A DNA stretch of 64,000 bases, taken from Bradyrhizobiaceae bacterium (GTDB lineage Bacteria > Pseudomonadota > Alphaproteobacteria > Rhizobiales > Xanthobacteraceae). The notes below the pieces were generated by a model. The model saw only the letters and a program-made list of their open reading frames with translations, was not told the origin of the DNA and did not search any database. The translations under genes were made by a program, and so were the position numbers. The stretch's first letter is position 1. Each line of letters starts with the position of its first letter. Positions 17,896 through 26,859 of this stretch are shown here, one piece after another. The stretch lies in contig CP078014.1 of assembly GCA_020544565.1 (NCBI GenBank), forward strand, positions 1,703,874 through 1,767,873. The letters run 5' to 3'.

Positions 17896-18789
17896 TCACG
17901 TCTCCAGCGACGGAATGAGGTCGTTCGCCGTCTGGACAAAGGCCGACAACAGCGGCGTCATCGGATCGCGCGGGGAGATGACCAGCCCGATGCTGTAGGT
18001 CACGTCCGGGTCGACAATCGGGATGGCGCGGACGGCATCGGAAAACCCGAGGGTCTCGGCGAGCTTGGCCGGCATCACGCTGGACCAGCGCCCGGTCTTC
18101 ACATGCGTATAGAGCACGATGATGGAATTGGACGTCAGCGTCGGCTGGGCCTGGGTGCCCGCGGCCCGCAGCGCCCGGTCGATGATGCGCCGGTTCTGCA
18201 TGTTCGGCGTCAGCAGGCACAGCGGCACCTGCCCGACCTCGCGCCAGGTCACCTGCTTGCGGTCGCCAAACAGGCCGCTGGGCGATGTGATCAGACGGTA
18301 GCTCTCCCGATAGAGCGGGATGGTGCGGACTTTTCCCACCGGCTCGTTCTCGATGTAGGTCAGGCCGGCATCGACCTCGAGATTTTCCAGAAGCCCCAGC
18401 ACATCCGACGACGTGCAGGACACCACGCGGAAACGCACGTCGGGATGGCGCGCGCGGAACGGGGTGGTCAGGGACGCGACCATGCCGAGCACGGTGGGAA
18501 TCGCGGCGATCCGCAATTCGCCGGTGAGCCCCTGCTTGAGCGAGGTGATGTCCTGCTTCATGGCGCGGGTGTCGCCGACGATGCGCCGCGCCCATTCCAG
18601 CGTGCGCTCGCCTTCCGGTGTGAAGCCGACGAACCGCGAGCCGCGCTGCACCAGCATGACGCCGAGAATTTCCTCAAGCTGCTTCAGGCTGGTGGACATG
18701 GTCGGCTGCGTCACGCCGCACGATTCAGCCGCGCGCCCGAAGTGGCGCTCCCTCGCCAGCGCCAGCAGCAGCTCAAGCTTGTCGATCAA
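17896..18789 (-). CDS. LysR-type regulator of formate dehydrogenase (FdsR-like)
   Basis: 297 residues when started at the TTG at 18789, which has GGAGA about nine bases upstream. The protein then begins (M)IDKLELLLALARERHFGRAAESCG, the usual LysR helix-turn-helix start. Upstream the frame stays open to an ATG at 18945, but that would add 52 residues not expected in the family. The ligand domain covers residues 90-297. Position directly before fdsG suggests it controls the fds operon, with formate or a related metabolite as a possible effector. The gene is co-oriented with the operon, whereas LysR genes are more often divergent. Confidence 0.85.
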   Translation of the reverse strand: MIDKLELLLALARERHFGRAAESCGVTQPTMSTSLKQLEEILGVMLVQRGSRFVGFTPEGERTLEWARRIVGDTRAMKQDITSLKQGLTGELRIAAIPTVLGMVASLTTPFRARHPDVRFRVVSCTSSDVLGLLENLEVDAGLTYIENEPVGKVRTIPLYRESYRLITSPSGLFGDRKQVTWREVGQVPLCLLTPNMQNRRIIDRALRAAGTQAQPTLTSNSIIVLYTHVKTGRWSSVMPAKLAETLGFSDAVRAIPIVDPDVTYSIGLVISPRDPMTPLLSAFVQTANDLIPSLET

Positions 18790-18951
18790 AAGCGGTTCTC
18801 CGGCATGACATAGCCCGGGAGAAGCTGATCCGACGCGCGCCGGAGCATCGAACGCCGACTCGCGCGGCAGCCCGCCCGATCCGGCATCAAATCCGATTTG
18901 GAAGGCGGGAGCCAGCCGGGATGTGCGGGCAAGAGCGGCCCGCACCGAACA

Positions 18952-20508
18952 CTACCGGGCAGGCGTGGCAGCCTCGCCGGCGATCAGGCTTTCCGCGCGC
19001 TCGCGCAGCCGGGTCTTGAGAACCTTGCCCAGCGAATTGCGCGGCAGCTCATCAACAACGAAGACATATTTCGGCTTCTTGTACCCCGCGACCAGCGTGC
19101 GCACCTGCTCGACGACGGATTCCGGCGTCGGCCTGTGACCGGCGACCGGCTCGACGAAGGCCGCGACTGCCTCGCCATAGATGGCATCCGGCACACCGAT
19201 CACCGCGGCGTCCGCCACATCGGGATTGGCGATCAGCGCCTGCTCGACTTCCTTGGTGTAGATGTTGAACCCGCCGCTCAGCACCATGTCCTTCTTGCGG
19301 TCGACGATATAGAGATAGCCGTCATCGTCGGCCTTGGCGACATCGCCGGTGCGGATCCAGCCGTCCTCGATGGCCTTGGCCGTGTCCTCGGGCCGGTTGT
19401 AATAACCCCGCATCACCGCATAGCGGCCGGGCTGGCCGACGCGCACCAGCAGCTCGCCGGCCTCGCCGGTCTTCACCGTGTTGCCGGCGTCGTCCACGAT
19501 CCGCACCTCGACGCCCGGTGTGGGGCGGCCGATCGAGGCCGCGTGATCGAACTGCTCCTCGTGGGACAGCGACGTCACGCCGCCGACCTCGGTCATGGCG
19601 AAGAACGACACCAGCCGTACGTTCGGCAGCAGCGCGAGGAACTGCCGCTTCAACTCGACGGGGAACGCCTCGCCGGTGACGACGATGCGGCGCAGCGACG
19701 CGCATTTCGAAGGATCCGCCTTGATCTCCGGAAGCAGCATCCGGCACACGGTCGGCACCATGCCCAGCACCGTGATCTGCTCGCGCGCGATGGTGTCCAC
19801 GGTCTGGCGCGGGTCGAACTTCTTCATCACCACCAGGGTGCCGCCCAGCGTCATCGAATTCGCCAGACGGGCAAAGCCGGTGCGGTGCGCCAGCGGCGTG
19901 GTGACGAGATAGTGGTCGTCGCGCGAAATCCCCCACTCCACCGCATTGATAAAACAATGCTGGGTGATGATGTTGGCGTGGGTGATGATGGCGCCCTTCG
20001 GCTTTCCGGTCGTCCCCGACGTATACATGATGAGGGCATCGTCGGAGTCGATCGAAAGCGCGGGCAACGGCGCGATCGCGGCGCGGCGCAAATCGTCATA
20101 GGCAACGGCGCCCTCGGGGGCGCCGCCGCCGACGGCAATCCGCACAGCGCCGGGATTGGCGCTGAGGACGTCGCGGATCGCGTCTCCGGAGCCCTCGAAA
20201 GCGATGGCGAACGGCTGGCTGTCCTCGCAGATGTGCTGCAACTCGTGCGGCGTCAGTCGCGTGGTGACGGGGACGACGATCGCGCCGAGCGCGAACGCCG
20301 CATAGAACAGCTCGATGATTTCCACCCCGTTGGAGAGGAAAACAACGATGCGGTCTCCCGCCCCCAGCCCGCGCTTCCGCAATCCGCTCGCGACGCGCAG
20401 GATGGTCCGGTCGAGATCGCGGTAGGTGACGCGCTCGTTCTCGCAAACGAGCGCGATCTTCTCCGGATAGCGAACGGCCTGCGCGTGCAGGACATGTTCC
20501 AGCCTCAT
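18952..20508 (-). CDS. Acyl-CoA synthetase, AMP-binding (ANL superfamily)
   Basis: 518 residues. The AMP-binding P-loop is LIMYTSGTTGKPKGAIITH near residue 165, the A5 motif is FFAMTEVGG, the A7 motif is DGWIRTGDVAKAD, and A10 is PRNSLGKVLKTRL with the catalytic lysine. It activates a carboxylic acid to its CoA ester through an acyl-adenylate. It is the last gene of a seven-gene operon with an ABC importer, an enoyl-CoA hydratase, a thiolase and a DUF35 protein, so it likely activates the imported acid. The substrate cannot be read from sequence; its overall type is like medium-chain or aromatic acid ligases. Confidence 0.88.
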   Translation of the reverse strand: MRLEHVLHAQAVRYPEKIALVCENERVTYRDLDRTILRVASGLRKRGLGAGDRIVVFLSNGVEIIELFYAAFALGAIVVPVTTRLTPHELQHICEDSQPFAIAFEGSGDAIRDVLSANPGAVRIAVGGGAPEGAVAYDDLRRAAIAPLPALSIDSDDALIMYTSGTTGKPKGAIITHANIITQHCFINAVEWGISRDDHYLVTTPLAHRTGFARLANSMTLGGTLVVMKKFDPRQTVDTIAREQITVLGMVPTVCRMLLPEIKADPSKCASLRRIVVTGEAFPVELKRQFLALLPNVRLVSFFAMTEVGGVTSLSHEEQFDHAASIGRPTPGVEVRIVDDAGNTVKTGEAGELLVRVGQPGRYAVMRGYYNRPEDTAKAIEDGWIRTGDVAKADDDGYLYIVDRKKDMVLSGGFNIYTKEVEQALIANPDVADAAVIGVPDAIYGEAVAAFVEPVAGHRPTPESVVEQVRTLVAGYKKPKYVFVVDELPRNSLGKVLKTRLRERAESLIAGEAATPAR

Positions 20509-20516
20509 CGCCTCAC

Positions 20517-20933
20517 CTACGCCAGTTTGAACGCCGGATAGTTGGTGTCGCCATCGAGCTTGTCCCAGGCGAGGACCACGCGCTGGCCGATGGCGACCTT
20601 GTCGGGATCAGCATCGAGGATATTGCCGAGGATGCGGACCCCCTCGTCAAGCTCCACCGTCGCCACCGGAAGCGGCAGCCGGCCATCGAGGCCCGGCCCC
20701 GGCACGCGGATCACCGTGCAGGCGTAGATCGTGCCCTTGCCGGACACTTCCCGCCATTCGAGATTGCGGCTGCCGGTGTAGATGCTGACCGGACGCGGAT
20801 AGTGCTGAAACTTCCCGGTGTCCTTGCAATACTGCAAAACCAGCTTGCCCTGTTTGGCTCCGTCCCAGAACGGCTGGGTATCGACATACACCGAGGGTTT
20901 GGGAACCGGACGGCCCGCTTTTTCTGTGGTCAT
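20517..20933 (-). CDS. DUF35 / OB-fold thiolase partner with degenerate zinc ribbon
   Basis: 138 residues. The N-terminal FWDGAKQGKLVLQYC and the later LEWREVSGKGTIYACTVIRVP strands match DUF35 proteins (ChsH2/BbsA type). The OB-fold follows to the end. The usual two CxxC zinc-binding pairs are mostly lost: the first is CKDT and the second is replaced by SIYT. The ATG at 20933 has GGAGG seven bases before it; a TTG at 20939 overlapping the thiolase stop is the alternative. Such proteins form a complex with a partner thiolase, here the gene immediately upstream. Inference: it is a structural partner without zinc. Confidence 0.82.
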   Translation of the reverse strand: MTTEKAGRPVPKPSVYVDTQPFWDGAKQGKLVLQYCKDTGKFQHYPRPVSIYTGSRNLEWREVSGKGTIYACTVIRVPGPGLDGRLPLPVATVELDEGVRILGNILDADPDKVAIGQRVVLAWDKLDGDTNYPAFKLA

Positions 20934-20935
20934 GA

Positions 20936-22105
20936 TCAAGCCTCCAGGATCATGGCGGCGCTGGTGCCCCAGTTCCGCGCGTAAGGGATGACGCCGATGC
21001 CGGTGATCAGCGCGTTCTTCGGATTGCTGATCTGGCGGCCGCCGCCTTCGCCGAACATCTGGCGCACGGCTTCCGCGAGATTGAGGCCACCACTGGCAAG
21101 ACCCGGCTGGCCTGCGGAAATCTGTCCGCCGCCGGTGTTGAGCGGCAAGGTGCCCTTGATCGACAGATCGGTGTCGAGGGTGAAGTCCGCGCCCTGCCCG
21201 CGCTTGCAGAAGCCGAAGTCCTCGAACTTCATCATGACGGCGATGGTGAAATCGTCATAGGGCTGGAACATGCGGATGTCCTTCGCCGAGAGCCCGGACT
21301 GCGCATAGACCTTCGGCGCGATCTTCGAGAATCCGGTCTCGGTGATATCCGGACAGGACTGGTTGCCGTTGACGTTGGTGATCTCGGCATAGGCGGTCGG
21401 ATACACCATCTTGGTGAGGCCAAGGCTTTTCGCCTTCGCCTCGCTGGTGACGAGGAACGCGTTGGCGCCGTCGCAGAACATCACGCAGTCCAATAGCCGC
21501 AGTGGATCGGCGATGACGCGGGACTTGTTGTAATCGTCCATCGTGATCGGCGTCTTGAACTTGGCGTAGGCATTGTCGTTATGCAGCGCATGCTCGCGCT
21601 GGGTGATCGCGATCTTGCCGAGCGCCTCGGTCTTCAGCCCGTACTGGTGGCGGTAGCGGCTCATCAGCAGGCCGAACGTCGCCGGCGGCCCCTGCACGCC
21701 GGGAGGATCCTGGAATTCGGAGCGATAGGCCCCGTAGTTCGAGCGCCACGACGTGCTCGGCGCATCCGCCGACAGCACCACCACGACCTCGCAGAGGCCG
21801 TCACGGATCGCGGACGCCGCGCGCGCGACGCCGCCCGTCGCCGAACATCCGCCGGTGCCGCCGTAGTTCAGCCAGGTCGGCGTGAGGCCAAGGGCCTCCG
21901 TCATGTAGACGGCGAAGAACGGGTTGGGCGCTTCGCTGAGCGGGGTGGTGACCGCAAGGCCGTCGATCGCATCCTTTTCGATGCCGGTCGCGGCGAGCAG
22001 CTTCGCCAGCGCCTCGCCGCCGAGGTCATAGGCGCTGCGGCCCGATTTGAACTGGATCGCCGTCTCCGAATAACCGGCGATGACGATATCGCGTTTCTTC
22101 GACAT
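20936..22105 (-). CDS. Thiolase of the SCP-x / lipid-transfer type
   Basis: 389 residues, the SCP2-thiolase family length. The N-terminus DIVIAGYSETAIQFKSGRS, the segment GGTGGCSATGGVARA with a candidate nucleophile C87, QPYDDFTIAVMMKFEDFGF, and the C-terminal NTGGGQISAGQPGLASGG are family features. In classical thiolases the last motif has GHP; here it reads GQP, so the histidine is replaced. It sits next to a DUF35 protein, an arrangement known from benzoylsuccinyl-CoA thiolase (BbsAB) and steroid thiolases. It probably cleaves a beta-ketoacyl-CoA made by the neighbouring ligase and hydratase. It lies 3 bp from the enoyl-CoA hydratase gene. Confidence 0.85.
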   Translation of the reverse strand: MSKKRDIVIAGYSETAIQFKSGRSAYDLGGEALAKLLAATGIEKDAIDGLAVTTPLSEAPNPFFAVYMTEALGLTPTWLNYGGTGGCSATGGVARAASAIRDGLCEVVVVLSADAPSTSWRSNYGAYRSEFQDPPGVQGPPATFGLLMSRYRHQYGLKTEALGKIAITQREHALHNDNAYAKFKTPITMDDYNKSRVIADPLRLLDCVMFCDGANAFLVTSEAKAKSLGLTKMVYPTAYAEITNVNGNQSCPDITETGFSKIAPKVYAQSGLSAKDIRMFQPYDDFTIAVMMKFEDFGFCKRGQGADFTLDTDLSIKGTLPLNTGGGQISAGQPGLASGGLNLAEAVRQMFGEGGGRQISNPKNALITGIGVIPYARNWGTSAAMILEA

Positions 22106-22108
22106 TTC

Positions 22109-22903
22109 TTATTCTCCGCGGAAGGCTGGCGACCGCTTCTCACGGAAGGCCGCGAGGCCCTCGTCACGGTCCTTGGTGAAGTAAAGCAGGAAGGAGGCAT
22201 CGCCCTCGGCTTCGAAACCGTCGGGGAGCGACATGTCGACGCCGCGGTCGATGACGGACTTCGTCATCATCACCGAGATCGGCGCATTTTCGCTGATGCT
22301 CCTGGCGATCTCGCGCGCCTTATCGAGCGCCTTGCCCGCTTCGGTGACGTGATTGACGATGCGATAGCGCTCCGCCTCCGCCGCCGTGATGCGACGGCCC
22401 GTCCACATCAATTCCTTGGCGAGGGGCTTGCCGATCAGGCGCGGCAGGGTCTGGGTGCCGCCGCCGCCCGGCATCATGCCAAGCTTGATTTCCGGCAGGC
22501 CGAACTTCGCATTCGCGCCGGCGACGATCATGTCCCCTACGAGCGCCAGTTCGAGGCCGCCGCCGAGCGCAAACCCTTCGATCACCGAGATCAGCGGCTT
22601 GGTGAAGGCTCCGACCTCGCGAAACAGCCGGTTGACCTTCCGGGTGCGCTTGCGGAAGCGGTAGAAATCGAAATAGCCGTTTTCCTGGATCGTGAATTCG
22701 CTGGTGTCGATGCCGGTGCAGAACGCCTTGTCGCTGCCGAGCAGGATGACCGCGCGCACGTCACGATCGTGCTCCACCTCGTTGAGAATTCCGAGAATTT
22801 CCTCGGCCGTCTGCTCGCGCAGCGAATTCAGCTTCTCGGGGCGGTTGATCGTGATCTCGACCCACCCGTTTTCACGTTTCAGAATGACGTCCTGGTAGCT
22901 CAT
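22109..22903 (-). CDS. Enoyl-CoA hydratase/isomerase family protein
   Basis: 264 residues of the crotonase fold. It shows the oxyanion-hole segment ISVIEGFALGGGLELALVGD with the first catalytic glutamate in GLELAL, and FGLPEIKLGMMPGGGGTQTLPR with the second in PEIKLG, so it is competent for hydration. A C-terminal helix ends FREKRSPAFRGE, a common crotonase end. The start at 22903 (MSYQDVILKRENGW) fits; the frame is open further upstream but is not needed. It lies between the ABC ATPase gene and the thiolase, within the operon, and likely adds water to an unsaturated CoA ester made from the imported acid. Confidence 0.88.
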   Translation of the reverse strand: MSYQDVILKRENGWVEITINRPEKLNSLREQTAEEILGILNEVEHDRDVRAVILLGSDKAFCTGIDTSEFTIQENGYFDFYRFRKRTRKVNRLFREVGAFTKPLISVIEGFALGGGLELALVGDMIVAGANAKFGLPEIKLGMMPGGGGTQTLPRLIGKPLAKELMWTGRRITAAEAERYRIVNHVTEAGKALDKAREIARSISENAPISVMMTKSVIDRGVDMSLPDGFEAEGDASFLLYFTKDRDEGLAAFREKRSPAFRGE

Positions 22904-22958
22904 GGGACAAAGTCTCCGGTCTTCGTTTTTTGCATCTCGTGATCTGGTGGAAACAGCG

Positions 22959-23720
22959 TCAATGCTCGTCGTCGTCGCCCTCGCCGCCCATGGCGGCGGC
23001 GATCTGGGCGTGGAGCTCCGCGATTCTGGCGGGGTCCGCGCGCGCCGTCTCGTCGATCCCGACTTCAAGCGCGATCCGCGCCGGAGAGCTGAGAACGATG
23101 GCGCGATCCGCCATCTCCAGCGCGTCGTCGATCCGGTGGGTGATCAGGAGGCAGGTTTTCCTGAGCTCGCGCGCGATCTGATAGAAATCGCGCCGCAAGG
23201 CCCGCGACGTGACATGGTCGAGTTGGCTGAAGGACTCGTCCAGGAACACGATCTCCGGATCGATCGCCAGCGCGCGCGCCAGCGAAACCCGCTGCCGCAT
23301 GCCGCCAGACAGCTCATGAACGTACTTGTCGTCAGCATCATCGAGGCGCACCCGACGCAACCATTCCCTCGCGGTTTTGCGGGCTTCGCTCTTCGGCTTG
23401 CCGAGAATGAGCAGGCCCAGCTCGGCATTTTCCACCGCGGTCCGCCACGGCAGCAACCGGTCCGTCTGAAAACTGACGGACAGCCGCCCCTTCAGCGCCT
23501 TGAAGGAATTGTACGGGTCAACCCCAGCAACGCGCACGGTGCCCTGGTTCGGAGATGTCGTGCCCATGATCAGATTGAGCACGGTGCTCTTGCCCGCGCC
23601 AGTCTGTCCGAGAAGAACGACGATCTCTCCGCGCTGAACGTTCAGCGACAGATTGTCGACCGCAAGGTAGGACCCGAACATCTTGGTGACGTTGCGGACT
23701 TCGATCAGGGTCTCGGTCAT
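22959..23720 (-). CDS. ABC transporter ATPase, nitrate/sulfonate/taurine (SsuB/TauB) family
   Basis: 253 residues. Walker A is LLGQTGAGKSTVLN (residues 35-48), the Q-loop is SFQTDRLLPWRTAVEN, the signature is LSGGMRQRVSLARAL, and Walker B is IVFLDESFSQLD. The LPWRTAVEN segment and RDFYQIARELRKTCLLITH fit the SsuB/TauB/NrtD group. The C-terminus is acidic (GGEGDDDEH). The start overlaps the permease stop. Together with the permease and binding protein it forms an importer whose position in front of CoA-metabolism genes suggests an organic acid rather than a sulfonate as substrate. Confidence 0.88.
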   Translation of the reverse strand: MTETLIEVRNVTKMFGSYLAVDNLSLNVQRGEIVVLLGQTGAGKSTVLNLIMGTTSPNQGTVRVAGVDPYNSFKALKGRLSVSFQTDRLLPWRTAVENAELGLLILGKPKSEARKTAREWLRRVRLDDADDKYVHELSGGMRQRVSLARALAIDPEIVFLDESFSQLDHVTSRALRRDFYQIARELRKTCLLITHRIDDALEMADRAIVLSSPARIALEVGIDETARADPARIAELHAQIAAAMGGEGDDDEH

Positions 23721-24574
23721 CGGACTGTCGCCTCCGCGCGCCAGCGCAACGCCAGCTTTTCCACGCCGTTGACGAGCGCCTGCAGCACGAGATTGAGGAT
23801 CACCAGGAAGAAGGTCCAGGCCAGCACCTGATCGATGCGGAAGGTCGATTGCGCCAGATTCATGCGCGCGCCGATGCCCACCGCCGACGCAACGAGTTCG
23901 GCGAAGATCACCATGCGGATCGCATAGCCGATCACGGACTTCGTGGTCAGGAAGATATAGGGCACGATATGCGGCAGGATGAGATAGCGCAGCACCTGCC
24001 AGCGCGACGGGCGAAAGCTTTCGATCATGTCGACGAAATCTTTCGGCAGCGCGCGCACGCCCTCATAGATATTGAGCGCGTAGAACGGCAGCAGGATCAC
24101 GAGCAGGATGAAAAATATCCGGGTTTCCGGATTCTTGAACCAGAACACCGCGATCAGCATCCACGACAGCGCCGGAATGCCGGTATCGATCACCACGATG
24201 GCCTTGAGATAGGGCCGCACCGCCGGCAACATGCCCATGATCAGGCCGAGCAGCACGCCGACGAACATGGCGACCGAAACCGACACGGCGAGGCGAACGA
24301 GCGTCACCGCGACGTGATACGGGTCCGAGAAGAACAATTCGCGGGCCGCATTCCAGACCGCGACCGGCGACGGCATGATGTAATCAGGCACGTACCGGCT
24401 GGTGATCTCCATCGCGATCAACAGCACCACGACGACGACGCCGGTTGCGAACAGATCGCGCCTGCTCTCCAGGTTTCTCCGCGGCCGCGCCACGACGGCC
24501 AACGGCTTGAAAGTCTCCCGCTCTCCGGAGAGCGATTTCCCCGGAGCGCTGTCCGTTTTCAAATCCACCGCCAT
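23717..24574 (-). CDS. ABC transporter permease, SsuC/TauC family
   Basis: 285 residues. An N-terminal cytoplasmic tail of about 40 residues is followed by six membrane segments beginning LFATGVVVVVLLIAMEI. The permease loop near residues 160-190 (EGVRALPKDFVDMIESF) carries the EAA-like motif of the BPD_transp_1 family. It pairs with the ATPase (4-bp overlap) and the binding protein (17 bp upstream). Confidence 0.88.
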   Translation of the reverse strand: MAVDLKTDSAPGKSLSGERETFKPLAVVARPRRNLESRRDLFATGVVVVVLLIAMEITSRYVPDYIMPSPVAVWNAARELFFSDPYHVAVTLVRLAVSVSVAMFVGVLLGLIMGMLPAVRPYLKAIVVIDTGIPALSWMLIAVFWFKNPETRIFFILLVILLPFYALNIYEGVRALPKDFVDMIESFRPSRWQVLRYLILPHIVPYIFLTTKSVIGYAIRMVIFAELVASAVGIGARMNLAQSTFRIDQVLAWTFFLVILNLVLQALVNGVEKLALRWRAEATVR

Positions 24575-24591
24575 TCCAGTCGCCGTACGGT

Positions 24592-25578
24592 TCAGGAAGC
24601 GAAGAACTTGTCGTCAACGGGCTTGGTCAGCAGCCCGTTGCGCGCAAGAAACTCGCTGGCCTTGAGAACCGATTTGCGCGACGCCTGATCCGTCATCGGT
24701 CGGAACTTGAACGTCAGACGCTTCGAGCCCAGCGCTTCCTTGAGGATGTCGCTGGGAACGCCCGTTTTCGCGCCGAACAGATCGACCGCCTTGGGAATAT
24801 CGGCGTTGATTCCGCTCAGGCACTCCTCGAACACCTTGCTGATCTTGGCGGCGATGCCCGGATGCTTGTCCAGCAGTTCCTGGCGCACGCCGACCCCGAA
24901 GTAAGGCAGATCGCCCTCGCTGATCTTGTGATAGGCGTCGCCGGCCTTGAAGATGACGCGGAGATCCGGCTTCTTCATCAGTCCGGTCGTGATATTCGGC
25001 TCCCACGACAGCGCGGCATCGGCGCGATCCGCCATCACCAGCGTGACCGAGGCCGCCGGGTTGTCGACGTTCTGGATCGTGGCGTCCTTCTCGATATCGA
25101 TGCCATGCGCTTCCTTGATCAGCGCGCGCACCATGCGATAGGTGCCGGTGGACTGCAGCGCGGCGATCGTCTTGCCCTTGAGCTGCGAGACATCGGACAC
25201 GCCGGTCTTCGGCGCCAGCATCGCGATCATGTTGGCGTCGGTGATGGTGCAGAGATACCTGATCGGCACGCCGGACTGCTGACGCGCCGCGAACGTGTCC
25301 CAGCTTCCGATGCACACATCGTAATTGCCGGCAACGAAATCGTTGTAATAGGTGGATACCGCCGTGTAGGGCACCGGGTCGGTGAAGCGCAGCCCGTGCT
25401 TCTTCCCGAGATTGTTCGCCAGAATGTACTGGACCGGCAGCACGGTGAAGCCGGGCTGCAGCGACGCCCATCGCACCGGAATCTCACTGTCGGCGAATGC
25501 TCTTTTGACGTTCGGCGAAAGCATCAGGGATGCAGACGCGGTTGCCCCTACAAAAGCCCGTCGCGTGAAATTGGCCAT
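24592..25578 (-). CDS. ABC transporter substrate-binding protein, NMT1/SsuA-like, with twin-arginine leader
   Basis: 328 residues. The leader MANFTRRAFVGATASASL has a twin-arginine pattern (TRRAFVG), so export by Tat is likely. The mature part has the NMT1/THI5-like periplasmic fold, with WASLQPGFTVLPVQYILANN at its start. Two adjacent ATGs lie at 25581 and 25578; GGAGG is six bases from the second, which I choose. It is the first gene of the operon, divergent from a LysR regulator. The substrate is unknown; close relatives bind sulfonates, pyrimidine precursors or aromatic acids. Confidence 0.87.
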   Translation of the reverse strand: MANFTRRAFVGATASASLMLSPNVKRAFADSEIPVRWASLQPGFTVLPVQYILANNLGKKHGLRFTDPVPYTAVSTYYNDFVAGNYDVCIGSWDTFAARQQSGVPIRYLCTITDANMIAMLAPKTGVSDVSQLKGKTIAALQSTGTYRMVRALIKEAHGIDIEKDATIQNVDNPAASVTLVMADRADAALSWEPNITTGLMKKPDLRVIFKAGDAYHKISEGDLPYFGVGVRQELLDKHPGIAAKISKVFEECLSGINADIPKAVDLFGAKTGVPSDILKEALGSKRLTFKFRPMTDQASRKSVLKASEFLARNGLLTKPVDDKFFAS

Positions 25579-25699
25579 CATTATCCTCCCCGGTTCACGT
25601 GCCACTTGGATGTTTCTTCGAGCCCGAAGCGCGTACGACGCCACCGCTCACTGTTTGTTGAAAGACACTCTAACCTTGTCAAAGCCGGAACGGTGGCGC

Positions 25700-25725
25700 A
25701 TTTTGAACCCGACTTCGTTCCAAAT
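25700..25725. promoter_or_regulatory. Candidate LysR operator in the divergent intergenic region
   Basis: The 213-bp gap between the substrate-binding protein gene and the LysR gene holds ATTTTGAAC-N8-GTTCCAAAT, an inverted repeat with eight of nine bases paired. It lies about 120 bp from the transporter start and about 70 bp from the LysR start, a typical place for a LysR binding site. Confidence 0.45.
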
Positions 25726-25791
25726 ATGAGACAGAAATGCCCGATCGAGAGCCTCATGAGTTGCTCGAAACGGCGTTCGGAGACCTGCGGG

Positions 25792-26724
25792 ATGGCCAGA
25801 CAACTCGACCTCAATGCCCTGCTGTTGTTTTTCGAAGTCGCCAACGCCGGCAGCATCAGCGCCGCCGCCAACAAGCTCGGCATTCCGAAGTCCACCATCA
25901 GCCGCAAAATCCAGTTTCTCGAAGATCAGACCGGCGCGGTTCTGTTCCGTAAGGGAAGCCGCAAGCTCACCACCACCGACATCGGGCAGACGCTGTACGA
26001 ACATTGCGAACGGATCGCGGCCGAGATCGATGAGGCGGGTCTCGGCACCGCGCGCATGCAGACGGAACTGCGGGGCACGCTGCGCGTGAGCATGCCGGTG
26101 GATTTCGGCATCGGCTGGCTGTCGAGCGCGATCGCCGCCTTCGCCGTGAGCTATCCCGACATTCATCTGGTGATCGACGCCAACAGCCGCTGGGTGGATG
26201 TCTCGGTGGAACCTTACGATGTCGCCGTTCAGCTCGGCCCGTTGCTGGAAACCCAGGGCGGCACGCGGCATCTCGCCAGCATCACGCGCGGCGTTTACGC
26301 CAGCCCCCGATTTCTGGAGCGCACGGGCATTCCGCTCAACATCGAGGATTTCGGCCGGTTCGACTGTATCGTAACCGAACACCAGCGCGCCGAAGGCGTG
26401 TGGAATTTCCGCAGCGGCCAGGGCGCCAAGGTCATCAACGTCACCGGACGTATCACCGTCAACCACATCGGCATCGCCCGCGAACTGGTGATCGGCGGCG
26501 TCGGCCTCGGCATCCTGCCCAACATCATGTGCCAGAACGACGTTCGCGCGAAGCGGCTCGTCCGGGTGCTGACCGACTGGGAAAGCCCGACGCTGGAAGT
26601 CTCCGCCACCTACCCCGGCAAACGCAAGGAGTCGCGCCGCCTGCGGACCTTCCTTGATTTCATGGAGCACAAGTTGAAGATCGAAGGCGAGCCGCGCCCC
26701 GCTGCGCTCGCAGCCGCCCGATAG
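25792..26724 (+). CDS. LysR-type transcriptional regulator
   Basis: 310 residues. The helix-turn-helix is at residues 5-60 (NALLLFFEVANAGSISAAAN, then PKSTISRKIQFLE), and the substrate-binding domain follows from about residue 90. The frame is open a long way upstream, but MARQLDLNALLLFF is the family start. It is divergent from the seven-gene importer and CoA operon at 18952-25578 and most likely regulates it. Its sequence is of the PtxR/CrgA-like branch (ELRGTLRVSMPVDFG, then SYPDIHLVIDANSRWVD). Confidence 0.88.
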   Translation: MARQLDLNALLLFFEVANAGSISAAANKLGIPKSTISRKIQFLEDQTGAVLFRKGSRKLTTTDIGQTLYEHCERIAAEIDEAGLGTARMQTELRGTLRVSMPVDFGIGWLSSAIAAFAVSYPDIHLVIDANSRWVDVSVEPYDVAVQLGPLLETQGGTRHLASITRGVYASPRFLERTGIPLNIEDFGRFDCIVTEHQRAEGVWNFRSGQGAKVINVTGRITVNHIGIARELVIGGVGLGILPNIMCQNDVRAKRLVRVLTDWESPTLEVSATYPGKRKESRRLRTFLDFMEHKLKIEGEPRPAALAAAR

Positions 26725-26859
26725 GCGGCGGTCACGTAAACAAGCCCGCATGTTGGAAACAGGCTGCATGTCACTCCACTAGCTGTTCGCACTCGGCAGA
26801 CACGGCATCGCGGATGCGCCAGCGTTGCCCGGACTGCCAAAGAACGGTTCATCCATCGC

